Assembly (NCBI GenBank): GCA_008933765.1
Contig: WBUK01000016.1
Coordinates: forward strand, 34,311-98,310
Length of the DNA stretch: 64,000 bases
Origin: Ignavibacteriaceae bacterium
GTDB lineage: Bacteria > Bacteroidota > Ignavibacteria > Ignavibacteriales > Ignavibacteriaceae
Direction: 5' to 3'
In this document: in pieces, positions 7,754-16,149 of the stretch
Numbering within the stretch: position 1 is the first letter of the stretch
How the letters are laid out: each line of letters opens with the position of its first letter
Position numbers and translations under genes: made by a program
Notes under the pieces: model-generated
What the model saw: only the letters and a program-made list of their open reading frames with translations
Told to the model about the DNA's origin: nothing
Databases searched by the model: none

Positions 7754-8944
7754 ATGGCTTACGATTCAATCACACAGGGGGTGGTTTCTTCCAACAATAT
7801 GAACGCTGCAAATGCAGTGCCGGATGTGGAGAAGATACTTTATCTGATGAAACCCTACCAAACACCACTTATGCAGTATCTCTGGTTTTCCGGCAGAAAA
7901 AGCAAGGAGGTTACAAGTCCTTTCGCAAAATTTTCATGGTTCGAGAGTGAACTATATCCGCACCAAACTGCAACAAAAATGCCGATCGACACAACCGGGT
8001 CGCCGGCTATATTGTCGTTGAATAGTTCGAATTGTGTTAACATCGGAATATTCAATTTAGACGACATCGTACTGATAGAAGAGACGGATCAGATGGCGTT
8101 CGTACAGTCAAAATCTAATTCGTTGGTGCAGCTTGGTGCGATAGACGGCACTTCATCGTTATCATCATTGGAAGGGGAAAGCGTATATCTGAAAATCATT
8201 GGTTCGCGGAACACTGAATATTCAGGAGTAAGAGCTGCAGTAAGCGTAAAAGAAACGGAGAAGTTCAATTACCTGAATATTTTCAGTGAAAGTGTAGCCA
8301 CAACGGTCAGGCACCAGGCGGGTGAAAGTTATACGGATGGTGTTGACCATGCAGCACTTGTAGCAAAAAAAATTGAAGAGATGAAACTTCAGGCAGAGCG
8401 CTACTTCTTGTTTGCGCCCAATCAGGGGTACGCAACTTCGGGGAACTACAGAACCACCTGGGGGCACGGCTTTTTAGGAAGGATTCAGACGAATGTAAAT
8501 TCATACTCTCCGAGCCTTACCGAGGAGATTTTTGATGATCATTTAAGGAGCGTTTTTGAGAAAGGTTCCAACAGAAAAATCCATTTATGCGGAAGCGGTC
8601 AGTTAACTGAGATAAACAAGTTCGTTAAGGAAAGATATGAGTTAAACCCAAACCCGGTTGTATCAATCTACGGGGTTAATGTCAGGGAATATCTTACACC
8701 CTTCGGAACTGTTGACATAATCTGGAATCCGGTGATGGACGGCAAATTCACAGATTACGGTTTCACAATCGATGCTGAAAAGATCAGACTTCGTTATATG
8801 GCGAATGATAAGAAGGGAAGCCGTCGGTTCAGAATAGAAGAGGGGGTAGAAACACCCGGAGTTGACGGAACCACTACGAAGATACTGATGGATCTCGGAA
8901 TCGAAATCCACAACGAAGAATGTCACGGCATACTTAAGAAATAG
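7754..8944 (+). CDS. Major capsid protein, HK97 fold (SU10/DUF5309-like)
   Basis: This forms the icosahedral shell of a tailed-phage head. The 396-residue sequence matches the SU10/DUF5309 group of HK97-fold capsid proteins in layout: N-terminal TPLMQYLWFSGRKSKEVTSP followed by a WFESELYP stretch, a central EKIEEMKLQAE-like helix region, the GFLGRIQTN turn, then KIHLCGSGQLTEINKFV and YLTPFGTVDIIWNPVM near the C-terminus. No N-terminal delta-domain is evident, which fits a separate scaffold gene just upstream. AGAGG lies six bases before the ATG. No prohead protease was found in the window. The family call is from recalled motif patterns, not a database search. Confidence 0.82.
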   Translation: MAYDSITQGVVSSNNMNAANAVPDVEKILYLMKPYQTPLMQYLWFSGRKSKEVTSPFAKFSWFESELYPHQTATKMPIDTTGSPAILSLNSSNCVNIGIFNLDDIVLIEETDQMAFVQSKSNSLVQLGAIDGTSSLSSLEGESVYLKIIGSRNTEYSGVRAAVSVKETEKFNYLNIFSESVATTVRHQAGESYTDGVDHAALVAKKIEEMKLQAERYFLFAPNQGYATSGNYRTTWGHGFLGRIQTNVNSYSPSLTEEIFDDHLRSVFEKGSNRKIHLCGSGQLTEINKFVKERYELNPNPVVSIYGVNVREYLTPFGTVDIIWNPVMDGKFTDYGFTIDAEKIRLRYMANDKKGSRRFRIEEGVETPGVDGTTTKILMDLGIEIHNEECHGILKK

Positions 8945-8953
8945 GAGTTGTGG

Positions 8954-9319
8954 ATGAAATTCATATCAAAGTATCGCCGGTATTCTATAACACTACAGGG
9001 GCAGAAATTTGCCTTCACGCCGGAGGAAGCAGCGGGAGTTTACACCACTTCCGATCAGGCTGAAATAGCGCTCTTAAGGGAAGCCGCAGCATTCGGACGC
9101 GACTACCACCAAATCGAAGGTTCAGCGGGTAGCACACCGAAAAAGGCAACCGAATATTACGGAAAAGAAGGCGGAGAAAATTCAGGTTCAGCGGGTAGCA
9201 CACCGAAAAGGGCAACCGCTGAAAGAGTTACGGGAGAAACAGACGCCGGTTCAAATTCATCCGTAATAAACAAAGGCACGGGTGAAACCAAACCGATAAT
9301 CAGAGGAAAGAAAAAATGA
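8954..9319 (+). CDS. Small phage-module protein with in-frame repeat
   Basis: This protein of about 121 residues is not a family I recognise. AGGAG at 8943-8947 is spaced six bases from the ATG at 8954, so I prefer this start to an in-frame TTG at 8948. Its N-terminus (basic YRRYSITLQGQKFAFTPEEAAGVY) looks like the short head-completion proteins often found between capsid and adaptor genes. The second half is a low-complexity linker in which GSAGSTPK(K/R)AT occurs twice, 22 residues apart, encoded by near-identical DNA (about 9119-9152 and 9185-9218). It overlaps the next gene by four bases (ATGA). Confidence 0.6.
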   Translation: MKFISKYRRYSITLQGQKFAFTPEEAAGVYTTSDQAEIALLREAAAFGRDYHQIEGSAGSTPKKATEYYGKEGGENSGSAGSTPKRATAERVTGETDAGSNSSVINKGTGETKPIIRGKKK

Positions 9320-9942
9320 ACACGGCGAATCTGACAGCCAGAATCCGCAGCCTTTTGGATGAAAGAGAGGCCGGTTTTTGGAGTGACGAAGAGATAACCG
9401 CTGCATTGAACGAGGCGCAAACTGAAGTGATAAACTACGCATTGTTCGTTTTTACAAACGGGGGGCTTGCTTCAGGGCTCCCGTTTGTTCTTACGCCTTT
9501 TGAGACCGAAGAGAGGTTCACATCAGTTACGGGTTCAGAAGTGCCGCTTCCTGAGGATCTGCTCTACATATTTGAGGTCAAGTGCGCCACTTCACAAAAT
9601 GGTGAAGAAAAGCCTGTACCGATTTGGAGTATGTCGTTGACGCGTTACGCCAGAGAGCATAATTCACTGCTAAAATCGGGGGCAGGAAGCATGTTTTGTC
9701 ATGTTGCCGGAAGCGAGCTTGTGTTCAGTTCACCATTGAACAGCGGCAGTTACACGATTGCGTACTTAAGGAAACCGGACGAAATAACAGAAGTGCAGGG
9801 GAGTGAACTTCCGGAAAATTGTTCCGGAGCTCTCGTAGCTTACGCAACAGCGCTGCTGTTAGAAAAGGATAAGCAACACGATGAGTCGGCAAATTTTTTC
9901 AGGCTCTATACGATGAAAGTTGAGCAACTTGCCGGCTTATAA
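9316..9942 (+). CDS. Putative head-tail adaptor (connector) protein 1
   Basis: This 208-residue protein opens with ARIRSLLDEREAGFWSDEEITAALNEAQTEVINYAL, the helix pair typical of phage gp6-type adaptor/head-completion proteins that dock beneath the portal. A beta-rich middle (LTPFETEERFTSV, LPEDLLYIFEVKC) and a C-terminal helix (ALVAYATALLLEKDKQHDESANFFRLY) follow the same fold logic. It sits three genes after the capsid in a tight operon, with ATGA overlap upstream. The exact ring position (adaptor or stopper) is not decidable from sequence alone. Confidence 0.68.
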   Translation: MNTANLTARIRSLLDEREAGFWSDEEITAALNEAQTEVINYALFVFTNGGLASGLPFVLTPFETEERFTSVTGSEVPLPEDLLYIFEVKCATSQNGEEKPVPIWSMSLTRYAREHNSLLKSGAGSMFCHVAGSELVFSSPLNSGSYTIAYLRKPDEITEVQGSELPENCSGALVAYATALLLEKDKQHDESANFFRLYTMKVEQLAGL

Positions 9943-10008
9943 AACACAAAAATCGCAAAACATTAAATTATTGGAATTTAGAACCACCAAAAAAAGAGAG
10001 GGGGAAAT

Positions 10009-10734
10009 ATGTCTGCAACACTTGCCGAACTCCGGGATCAGATAGTAATTGACGCAAATGTGCACGGCAATCCGCAGTTTCCGGTAGCACGGTTGAACCG
10101 AATAATCAACTTAGCACAAAGATCGATACAAACGGAACTTAACGGGCTTGGTATGAAAAAATGGGAAGCTGTAACAACGCTTTCAACACAATCCCGTGAG
10201 GAAGAATTTGTAGGAAAACCGATTCTGGGCATTCCAATTGATGGGGTACAATTCCCGCAAATGTTGGAAAGCCCGCGCTCGATAATATTCATTGAATGCA
10301 GCGACGGGACATCGCACGGGCTTGCCTACGAGGTTGATCTTGATATGTTCAAGGACCAGCTTGAAAACACCTGGCTTGCCCCCTCGGTCTCATCCGCGGT
10401 ATTTATGCGTTTAGCCAATAAAATTTTATTTGCACCGGCAACCGTTACATCACTTAAGGCGTACTACTACAAGGCAGTGCCTGACTTAGTTAACGACGGT
10501 GATTTCACCACAATTCCGGTAGAATTTGAGGAATATGTGATTAAAAAGGCGGTTGCCGAGATCGACGGGATACTCGGAAATCTTGAGGCTAAACAGCTTA
10601 AAACAAAGCAAATCCAGAACGAGATTTCATCGGCTTACCAGAAATTTTTGGAAAAGCAGGGTGAAAAAAGGAGAATAACCCAGGAAAACACGCGCGGCGT
10701 GCCCGATAACATTAGATATAACATGGGTTATTGA
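10009..10734 (+). CDS. Putative phage adaptor-like protein 2
   Basis: This 241-residue protein begins SATLAELRDQIVIDANV and continues FPVARLNRIINLAQRSIQTELN, the same helix-helix arrangement as the preceding adaptor-like protein. C-terminal helices (YVIKKAVAEIDGILGNLEAKQ) match proteins annotated as phage adaptors in podovirus-type heads. A strong GAGAGGGGG ribosome-binding site precedes the ATG. Its last codons plus stop are tandemly duplicated (16 bp) immediately downstream. Two adaptor-like proteins in series fit a short-tailed particle. Assignment is by fold pattern and position. Confidence 0.62.
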   Translation: MSATLAELRDQIVIDANVHGNPQFPVARLNRIINLAQRSIQTELNGLGMKKWEAVTTLSTQSREEEFVGKPILGIPIDGVQFPQMLESPRSIIFIECSDGTSHGLAYEVDLDMFKDQLENTWLAPSVSSAVFMRLANKILFAPATVTSLKAYYYKAVPDLVNDGDFTTIPVEFEEYVIKKAVAEIDGILGNLEAKQLKTKQIQNEISSAYQKFLEKQGEKRRITQENTRGVPDNIRYNMGY

Positions 10735-10754
10735 TAATATGGGTTATTGATAAT
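10723..10754. repeat. Perfect 16-bp tandem duplication at a gene end
   Basis: The unit atgggttattgataat at 10723-10738 is repeated at 10739-10754. The first copy carries the last Met-Gly-Tyr codons and the TGA stop of the adaptor-like gene. The second is non-coding unless the long in-frame start of the next gene is used. Confidence 0.9.
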
Positions 10755-10826
10755 GAACACAACGACCTTACTCAGCAAAAAAGGTACTGCGGCACTAAAT
10801 TATGCAATAAAGGCAGGTTGCAGATA

Positions 10827-13043
10827 ATGGATACCACAATTTTCCACGGTGAAGTTTCGGGAATTGATGAAATCACAGCGCCACTTCTTCTGCCGGAAGG
10901 TATTGTGAGTGAAATGATCAACCTGCACTTAGACAGAAGCGGAGAAAGCGGTTTCCCCACCCGTCGGGGCAACTGGAGTAATCATTCCACCACACCTTTC
11001 AGCGTGATTGATGGTGTTACATCGTTTGTTTCCGATTCAGACACACAATATTATGCAATATTTTCCGAGGGTAAAATTGCAGTTTCAGAGGATGGCAAAG
11101 GGGAGTGGCAAACCATAGCCGAAGGTTTAGAGATAAGCGCAATTACCGGGTCGCTTTCGCTTGGAATGGGCAGCACACTACTTCACAGCGGGCACGATTC
11201 GGTAGTAATTTCGGGCGAAGGGGTGGCAGCAGTCACCCCACTTTCTATCCCGCAGCCGGAAATCGCCGGAGGTTCTCCAATTTGTGCCGTACACCATGAT
11301 ACAGGTGGCGAAATAGGCGCCGGGTGGTACAATTATGTGTTGGTTTACGAATCAGAAACGGGCGATCGCTCAAATCCATCGCAACCTTTCACCGCTTATA
11401 AAGCTGCGGAATCAGGATCAACAGGCTTTTCGGGGAGTACAAACCGCGTTGAAATTACAAACATACCGGTTCCGAGTGACCCCCGGGTAAAAAAGAAGCG
11501 ACTGTATCGTACTAAAGGGGTAATAACCTCCACTCTTTCGCCCTCGCCCTTTATTTATTATGAGGTGGCGGTTCTATCACCGGGGAGGACCACCTTTACG
11601 GATAAAACCGCTGATGCGGATCTTTCAGTCAGACGGTTTGCCTTATTCACATCTTCACCAAAGGGAAAGTGTTGGTGCACGGCGCAGGGGCGGTTGTTTA
11701 GCGGCTCGGTTAAGGTGCCTGCAGTCAACTTTTTTGCACCTCCATTTTCAAACGACGGAGTTAGCACCAAAATATTCCGCGGCACCGGGTTTGCCTCCGG
11801 CGGGTCGTTAGGAAATGCGTCGGCTTACAAGTACCGCTTGGTGTATATTGATGAGAACGGCACCACTTCGGCTATGATCGAAACTCCGCAGATCGATACT
11901 CCGGGAGATAATTTTGAACTGTTGGCAAAAATTAAATTAGACTACCTGCCCTATCTGCCCTCGGATGAAAAATTAAGAATCACGGAAAAAAGATTATACC
12001 GCACAAAGCGAAACGGTTCGGTTTTTTACCGTCACCCTGTCGAGTTGTCATTTAGTTTACTAAGTTATGAGGATACAGTTGCAGATACCGCACTTCTTTC
12101 GGAAACATTTCCTGCAAGTGTTGAGCCGCGTGGCTATCCGGCGTCTTTGGTTTTTTCCGAGACCGGGCGACATTTCACATTTCCTCCTGAAAACATAATT
12201 TCTTTGCCGGGTGGTGATGAAGAGGAAATAATGAGCATTCACGAGGAAAACGACGGTGTGCTGATATTGACGCAAAAGGCTGTTTATAAGCTGTTTACGC
12301 AGGGTGATCCGTTGACCTGGCGGTTAATTACGCTAATTGAGGGGGTGGGGCAAACACTTGAAAATGGTGTACTCAGAGTTCCGTACGGAGTAATTTTTTA
12401 TTCAGGCGGAGCGGTTTACCGGTTTCAAAAAGGTGAACTGCAGAACATCGGTGAGGGGGTTGCCAAAACGCTTTCGTTGGTTCAAAGGTTTTGGAGCCCG
12501 GCACGCTTTTCGGTGCTGAGGTGGTGCGGTTTCCCGGTTAAATTGATCAACAATTCAAGGTTGTTGCTGATATTTGATGAAAAAAACGGTGCATGGTACA
12601 AGTTCACGCACCCGGGGCTTGCCGGTGTTGCAAGCAGTGGCGGAACTGATGAAAGGCTGTTGACATACGCCGGCGGAAATATTCTGAAATACTCACATCA
12701 GGGTGAGGGACCTGATGTGATTGGTGAATTGGACAGCGATATTGAGGTTAAGCTTATAACGCGCGAATATGCAGCTGCGGGGTTTATCTGGCAGCGATTG
12801 CGCAAGTTGCGGCTTTATCTTAAAACACTTTCGGGAGGTGTTACAGTGAAACTAAGAACTACGGCGGGCGAGATAGTTTTTTCCCACACTTTTACCGAAG
12901 CAAAGGAAGTGTTGCGGATTAACCCCATTGAATCTGCGGATGGGATGAAAGCCATTTGCCGAACGGTTTCAATTGAAATTACGGGGACAGGTTTAAAAAC
13001 GCTTCAGGGAATAAAGTTGGAGAAACGGAGTTTAAGAAATTGA
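10827..13043 (+). CDS. Large phage tail/stabilisation protein with propeller-like and FN3-like repeats
   Basis: This is the largest protein of the module, about 738 residues from the ATG at 10827. The frame opens at 10731, but those extra codons fall partly in duplicated sequence and read like spacer. The N-terminal part has propeller-type strands (TQYYAIFSEGKIAVSEDGKG). Two related domains contain KRLYRTK and EKRLYRTKRNG followed by a SYEDTVADTAL/TFTDKTADADL end, like tandem fibronectin-III folds. The C-terminal half (GVLILTQKAVYKLF, VIFYSGGAVYRFQKG) again looks like a beta-propeller, as in podovirus tail-hub/stabilisation proteins. A structural tail or head-closure role is inferred from position and repeat type; there is no transmembrane segment. 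Confidence 0.65.
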   Translation: MDTTIFHGEVSGIDEITAPLLLPEGIVSEMINLHLDRSGESGFPTRRGNWSNHSTTPFSVIDGVTSFVSDSDTQYYAIFSEGKIAVSEDGKGEWQTIAEGLEISAITGSLSLGMGSTLLHSGHDSVVISGEGVAAVTPLSIPQPEIAGGSPICAVHHDTGGEIGAGWYNYVLVYESETGDRSNPSQPFTAYKAAESGSTGFSGSTNRVEITNIPVPSDPRVKKKRLYRTKGVITSTLSPSPFIYYEVAVLSPGRTTFTDKTADADLSVRRFALFTSSPKGKCWCTAQGRLFSGSVKVPAVNFFAPPFSNDGVSTKIFRGTGFASGGSLGNASAYKYRLVYIDENGTTSAMIETPQIDTPGDNFELLAKIKLDYLPYLPSDEKLRITEKRLYRTKRNGSVFYRHPVELSFSLLSYEDTVADTALLSETFPASVEPRGYPASLVFSETGRHFTFPPENIISLPGGDEEEIMSIHEENDGVLILTQKAVYKLFTQGDPLTWRLITLIEGVGQTLENGVLRVPYGVIFYSGGAVYRFQKGELQNIGEGVAKTLSLVQRFWSPARFSVLRWCGFPVKLINNSRLLLIFDEKNGAWYKFTHPGLAGVASSGGTDERLLTYAGGNILKYSHQGEGPDVIGELDSDIEVKLITREYAAAGFIWQRLRKLRLYLKTLSGGVTVKLRTTAGEIVFSHTFTEAKEVLRINPIESADGMKAICRTVSIEITGTGLKTLQGIKLEKRSLRN

Positions 13044-13351
13044 ATAAATTGAACAAATTGAATAAAGAAGAGGCACGGGGGTTATTTTCACCGTTGCCGG
13101 CGGTTGGCGAAAGGCTGCCGGAAAAAGGCAGTATGCCCGACGGAAGTTTTTATCTGTTAAGAAAAACCGGACTGAAGATTTTGTTTCTTTTCATCGGGGG
13201 TGAAAGGCTGCCGGTGGCAACACTTCCCGCGGTTTTGGAACGGCTCCCCACCGTTGAAGGCTTGCCCGAGTTAACGACAGTGTTCGTTAAAAACGGCAGC
13301 GCAGTTGAGCAGCATATTTTAATCAGAAGTGTCTGGCAAAAAATTAGTTAG
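13040..13351 (+). CDS. Small hypothetical protein in the phage module
   Basis: This 103-residue frame begins with a TTG overlapping the stop codon of the tail gene; GGAG lies upstream at a plausible distance. An internal ATG at about 13132 is an alternative. The sequence contains three GERLP/LERLP motifs and a short beta-rich stretch (FYLLRKTGLKILFLFIGG). I do not recognise it. Context suggests a minor virion component. Confidence 0.45.
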   Translation: MNKLNKLNKEEARGLFSPLPAVGERLPEKGSMPDGSFYLLRKTGLKILFLFIGGERLPVATLPAVLERLPTVEGLPELTTVFVKNGSAVEQHILIRSVWQKIS

Positions 13352-13478
13352 CGGAAGCGGCTGTAAGAGGGCTGGATTATGTTGAAAGTTAAGGCAGAAT
13401 AGATACAGGGTGGAGGGAAAATGTTTATCCCATGGTTTAAAACACTGGAGTAATATGAAACACAGGGGAAATATGATA

Positions 13479-13600
13479 AGAGATTTAAAAATAAGGAGGA
13501 GAAATGCCAGAGTTTGGGGAGAGAAAAATTATAAACAAGGCAGACGGTGGTAACACCTAAGGTGATGATGAGAGATTTAAAAATAAGGAGGAGAAATGCC
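13479..13600. repeat. Duplicated ribosome-binding/start region
   Basis: A 30-bp block containing aaggaggagaaATGcc occurs identically at 13479-13508 and 13571-13600, 92 bp apart. The second copy drives the internal-virion-like gene. The first opens an 18-codon frame (13504-13560) ending in TAA with an equally good ribosome-binding site. This looks like duplication of a gene start, or the remnant of a deleted gene copy. Confidence 0.85.
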
Positions 13601-14297
13601 TGAAGTTAATGAGACTTACGGTAAAATAATGGAGGAATTGCTGCGCTCGGCGCTGGGGAGTGTATTCCCGGGGGTTGTGCCTGCAGGAACCGAAAAGCTT
13701 TTTGGCGGAAAAGATATTATGCCGCAATGGTTAGCGGGTGTTTCGGATTACAAAAACATGCTGAAAGAAACCGCAAATTCCGGAAGCAAAGCGCTAAAGG
13801 ATCAGCAGGCGCAGGGTTTGAAGCAGATTGAGCGCTCCGGTGGTGAAGCTTTGGAAAATCTGAGGGATACGATGGTTGCTGCCGGGCTTAATCGCTCGGG
13901 AGTTTCTGCAAATGCACAGAACAAACTGTTCGAAAAAGAAACCGACGCAAAAAATGATTTGGTAACCCGAATTGCCGCTTTGAATGAAGAAAACAGAAAA
14001 GATGCGCTCGGCAAACTTCTGGGGATTGAGCAAACTGCCGCTTCTCTGGGAATAAGCGACAGAGAGGCAGGTAACAGACTGCTTTCGATGATTGGCGACC
14101 TGAAACTTTCCGGGGAGAGAAACAGAATGCTGAGGGATGAACTTGACTTAAAAAAGAGGCAGTATGAAGAGGGTAAAACCGGGTTTGGAGGCGTTATTGG
14201 CTCGATTTTGGGGAGCCTGCTTGGTGTTGCCTCCGGAGGGCTTGCACTCGGAGCCGGCGATAAACTTAGTGATATGATCTTTGGGGGAAATAGTTAG
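13596..14297 (+). CDS. Putative internal virion / DNA-ejection-type protein
   Basis: This 233-residue protein has a long Ala/Gly/Glu-rich helical middle (KALKDQQAQGLKQIERSGGE, GLNRSGVSANAQNKLFEKET) and a Gly-rich hydrophobic C-terminal segment (FGGVIGSILGSLLGVASGGL). Helical body plus glycine-zipper-like tail is typical of podovirus internal core or ejection proteins that insert into the cell envelope. It is preceded by a perfect AAGGAGGAG site and lies between the tail and lysis genes. The role is inferred from composition and place; no domain match was recognised. Confidence 0.6.
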   Translation: MPEVNETYGKIMEELLRSALGSVFPGVVPAGTEKLFGGKDIMPQWLAGVSDYKNMLKETANSGSKALKDQQAQGLKQIERSGGEALENLRDTMVAAGLNRSGVSANAQNKLFEKETDAKNDLVTRIAALNEENRKDALGKLLGIEQTAASLGISDREAGNRLLSMIGDLKLSGERNRMLRDELDLKKRQYEEGKTGFGGVIGSILGSLLGVASGGLALGAGDKLSDMIFGGNS

Positions 14298-14312
14298 AAA
14301 GGGAAAAAACAA

Positions 14313-14612
14313 ATGGAGGTATTATTCAGTTTATTGGGTGTATGGTATTTAGCGCTGTTTGGTGCGATCACCAGCATAATAACAGAGGCTTCTTATTCCA
14401 TAGTGAGGGGCTACATTCGCAAGCGTTGGCTTGTGATGGTGGTGGCGCTGTTGGTAACGATTCTGGGAGATGTTACAACGGGCAAACTGAGCACATCGGT
14501 GCTTAGTGTACTGTTGGTTACATCTTTTTCAATATTATTTTACACATACATCGGCGAATACACGATCAAAAAAATATTTGAATATCTGCGGGGTGAAAGA
14601 CGAATTGAGTAG
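14313..14612 (+). CDS. Candidate holin
   Basis: This 99-residue protein has three predicted membrane helices: VLFSLLGVWYLALFGAI, WLVMVVALLVTILGDV and LSVLLVTSFSILFYTYI. Basic loops occur (YIRKRW) and the C-terminus is charged (KIFEYLRGERRIE). Small size, three helices and position just upstream of an anchored envelope protein and an amidase match a phage lysis cassette, in which the holin releases the endolysin. Holins share little sequence, so this rests on topology and context. GGAGG overlaps the start region. Confidence 0.6.
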   Translation: MEVLFSLLGVWYLALFGAITSIITEASYSIVRGYIRKRWLVMVVALLVTILGDVTTGKLSTSVLSVLLVTSFSILFYTYIGEYTIKKIFEYLRGERRIE

Positions 14613-14796
14613 AGGGATTACTATTTATCCGGGTGCCTTTTTGGAATCGCTGTTTAGTGAAATGAACAATTGGTTCATTATTTGTCCGGGTGTTTTATTG
14701 AAACCACGCTTAGGAGGAGGAATTGAACAGAGGGATCATCATGCTACTGAGTGCCTTTTTGAAACCACGCTTAGGGGGCGGAATTGAGTAGAGATT
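14602..14796. repeat. Multiply duplicated junction between holin and spanin-like genes
   Basis: The block gaattgaRYagag occurs about 14602, 14721 and 14783. A longer block, gaaaccacgcttagg plus a purine-rich stretch and gaattga, occurs twice (about 14699-14727 and 14767-14789). The last copy provides the TTG start and purine-rich ribosome-binding site of the spanin-like gene. The earlier copies leave short dead frames. A frame spanning 14506-14787 is a by-product of these repeats. Confidence 0.7.
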
Positions 14797-15410
14797 TCAT
14801 CTTTGCCGTAGTTTTGTTGTTATCCGGTGCGGTGCTTGGCGGAATATTTTACGGGAAGTTTTTGTGCAAGCCTCCGCCAAACTCAGGAAGTGAAGTCGTG
14901 GTACAGGAAAGAGTCATAATCAAACGAGATACGATAACAACAGAAAAAATCAGCACCATAGAGCGCATAAAACCGGTTTTTTCAACCGACACTATGTCGG
15001 TTAATGCTCAATCAGATTCAACACTAACCGAAGTGGTAAGACTACCGGTTCCGGTGCAGAATTCTGATTCAGCGACAAGCGAAAAACCTGTACCAACAAC
15101 GGAAAAGGTACCCGGGCAAACGATGTTTACAGCGTATGAAGCAAAAGCAGATACGGTAATGTTTGATTCATTTCTGCGTTTATCCGTTAAGTTTACATCC
15201 TCAATTCCGCTTGATACCGCCGGATATTTCAGCATAAAAGCCACTCTGAGCGAAAGGGAGATTAAGGAAAAGGAGATACGGTACATTGAGAAAGAAGAGG
15301 GTTTCTTTAACAAATGGCTGCACTTCGGTTTGGTGATTGCACCCGGATACGGGATAGTTGAAAAGAAAGGTGATTTTTTCATCGGTATGGGTATTATGAT
15401 AGGGTTGTGA
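14784..15410 (+). CDS. Membrane-anchored periplasmic protein, candidate spanin-like lysis protein
   Basis: This 208-residue protein has one N-terminal membrane helix (FIFAVVLLLSGAVLGGIFYG), then a hydrophilic Ser/Thr/Val-rich periplasmic stalk (VVVQERVIIKRDTITTEKIS). Two short basic/aromatic segments follow near the C-terminus (EREIKEKEIRYIEKEEGFF, GYGIVEKKGDFFIGMG). Similar anchored proteins sit in the lysis region of many Bacteroidetes phages. Its place between candidate holin and amidase suggests an i-spanin or lysis accessory role. The start is TTG, just after GGGGGCGG. No lipobox or nested o-spanin frame was found. Confidence 0.55.
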   Translation: MSRDFIFAVVLLLSGAVLGGIFYGKFLCKPPPNSGSEVVVQERVIIKRDTITTEKISTIERIKPVFSTDTMSVNAQSDSTLTEVVRLPVPVQNSDSATSEKPVPTTEKVPGQTMFTAYEAKADTVMFDSFLRLSVKFTSSIPLDTAGYFSIKATLSEREIKEKEIRYIEKEEGFFNKWLHFGLVIAPGYGIVEKKGDFFIGMGIMIGL

Positions 15411-15534
15411 AAAAATCCATTCATCTGCAGTCAAGTTTCCCATTGGAAACGAAAAAGCCCGTTAATTGAAAGGGAGTCAATTTAAGGCGGCAATAATTAA
15501 AATTTATTTAACATATTGAGGGTTATAAGAAACC

Positions 15535-16149
15535 ATGAAAAGAATAGTGAAACATATTAACGAAGGGGAATTTTTGCGGGGTGTTTACCCTAAACAACAG
15601 ATTGTATTACACGGCACAGGATCGAGCACGGCCGCAAATGTCGGTGATTGGTGGAACATCCAGAAAGGGGCGATTGCCACTGCCTTTGCGGTTGATAAAG
15701 GAGGTGAACTGATAGAGCTTTTCCCCCCTTGCTATTGGGCATATCACACGGGGAACGGTTCAACTTACGATACCCGAAACATCGGTATAGAGATCGCCAA
15801 CGAGGGCTACCTAAAAGAAGCAAACGGCAAATACTATTGGGACGCCTCGGGCAAGTGGGTTGATTACCGTGGTGAGGTGTTTGATAACGGTAAGTTATGG
15901 CGCGGCTTCAGGTATTTTGCAGCCTTCACAGAGGCTCAATACGATACCGTTGCAGAAATTTGTGCTGAAATGTGCAGAAACTTTGATATAAAACCGGCGG
16001 TACTTGAGGGGTTTGACTACAGTGTTTCGTATCTTTCGTACAAAGGAATTGTAAAACACTGCAATGTGTATCCCTCGAAGATGGATGTTACGCCCGCGTT
16101 TGATATGACAAAATTCAGGAAACTTTTTGAGCAAGAAGTTAAGCAATGA
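15535..16149 (+). CDS. N-acetylmuramoyl-L-alanine amidase (Amidase_2/PGRP fold), endolysin
   Basis: This zinc amidase cleaves the bond between muramic acid and L-Ala in peptidoglycan. The first zinc ligand is His26 in IVLHGTG. Substrate-groove motifs are WWN, the FAVDKGG strand and YHTGNGSTYDTRNIGIEIAN. The second ligand His175 lies in VKHCNVYPSKMD, with Lys182 and Asp184 forming the conserved KxD pair at the third metal ligand. At 204 residues without a signal peptide or binding module, it matches holin-dependent phage lysozymes of T7 type. It closes the phage-like module, and the last 23 bases overlap the start of the TIGR02757-type gene. Confidence 0.88.
   Translation: MKRIVKHINEGEFLRGVYPKQQIVLHGTGSSTAANVGDWWNIQKGAIATAFAVDKGGELIELFPPCYWAYHTGNGSTYDTRNIGIEIANEGYLKEANGKYYWDASGKWVDYRGEVFDNGKLWRGFRYFAAFTEAQYDTVAEICAEMCRNFDIKPAVLEGFDYSVSYLSYKGIVKHCNVYPSKMDVTPAFDMTKFRKLFEQEVKQ

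Noticed and set aside
14506..14787. 93-codon frame overlapping the candidate holin
   Set aside because: Half lies out of frame inside the holin gene and the rest consists of the duplicated junction blocks; not supported as a gene.
15008..15424. Minus-strand frame of 138 codons in the lysis region
   Set aside because: Antisense shadow of the spanin-like gene; no independent support.
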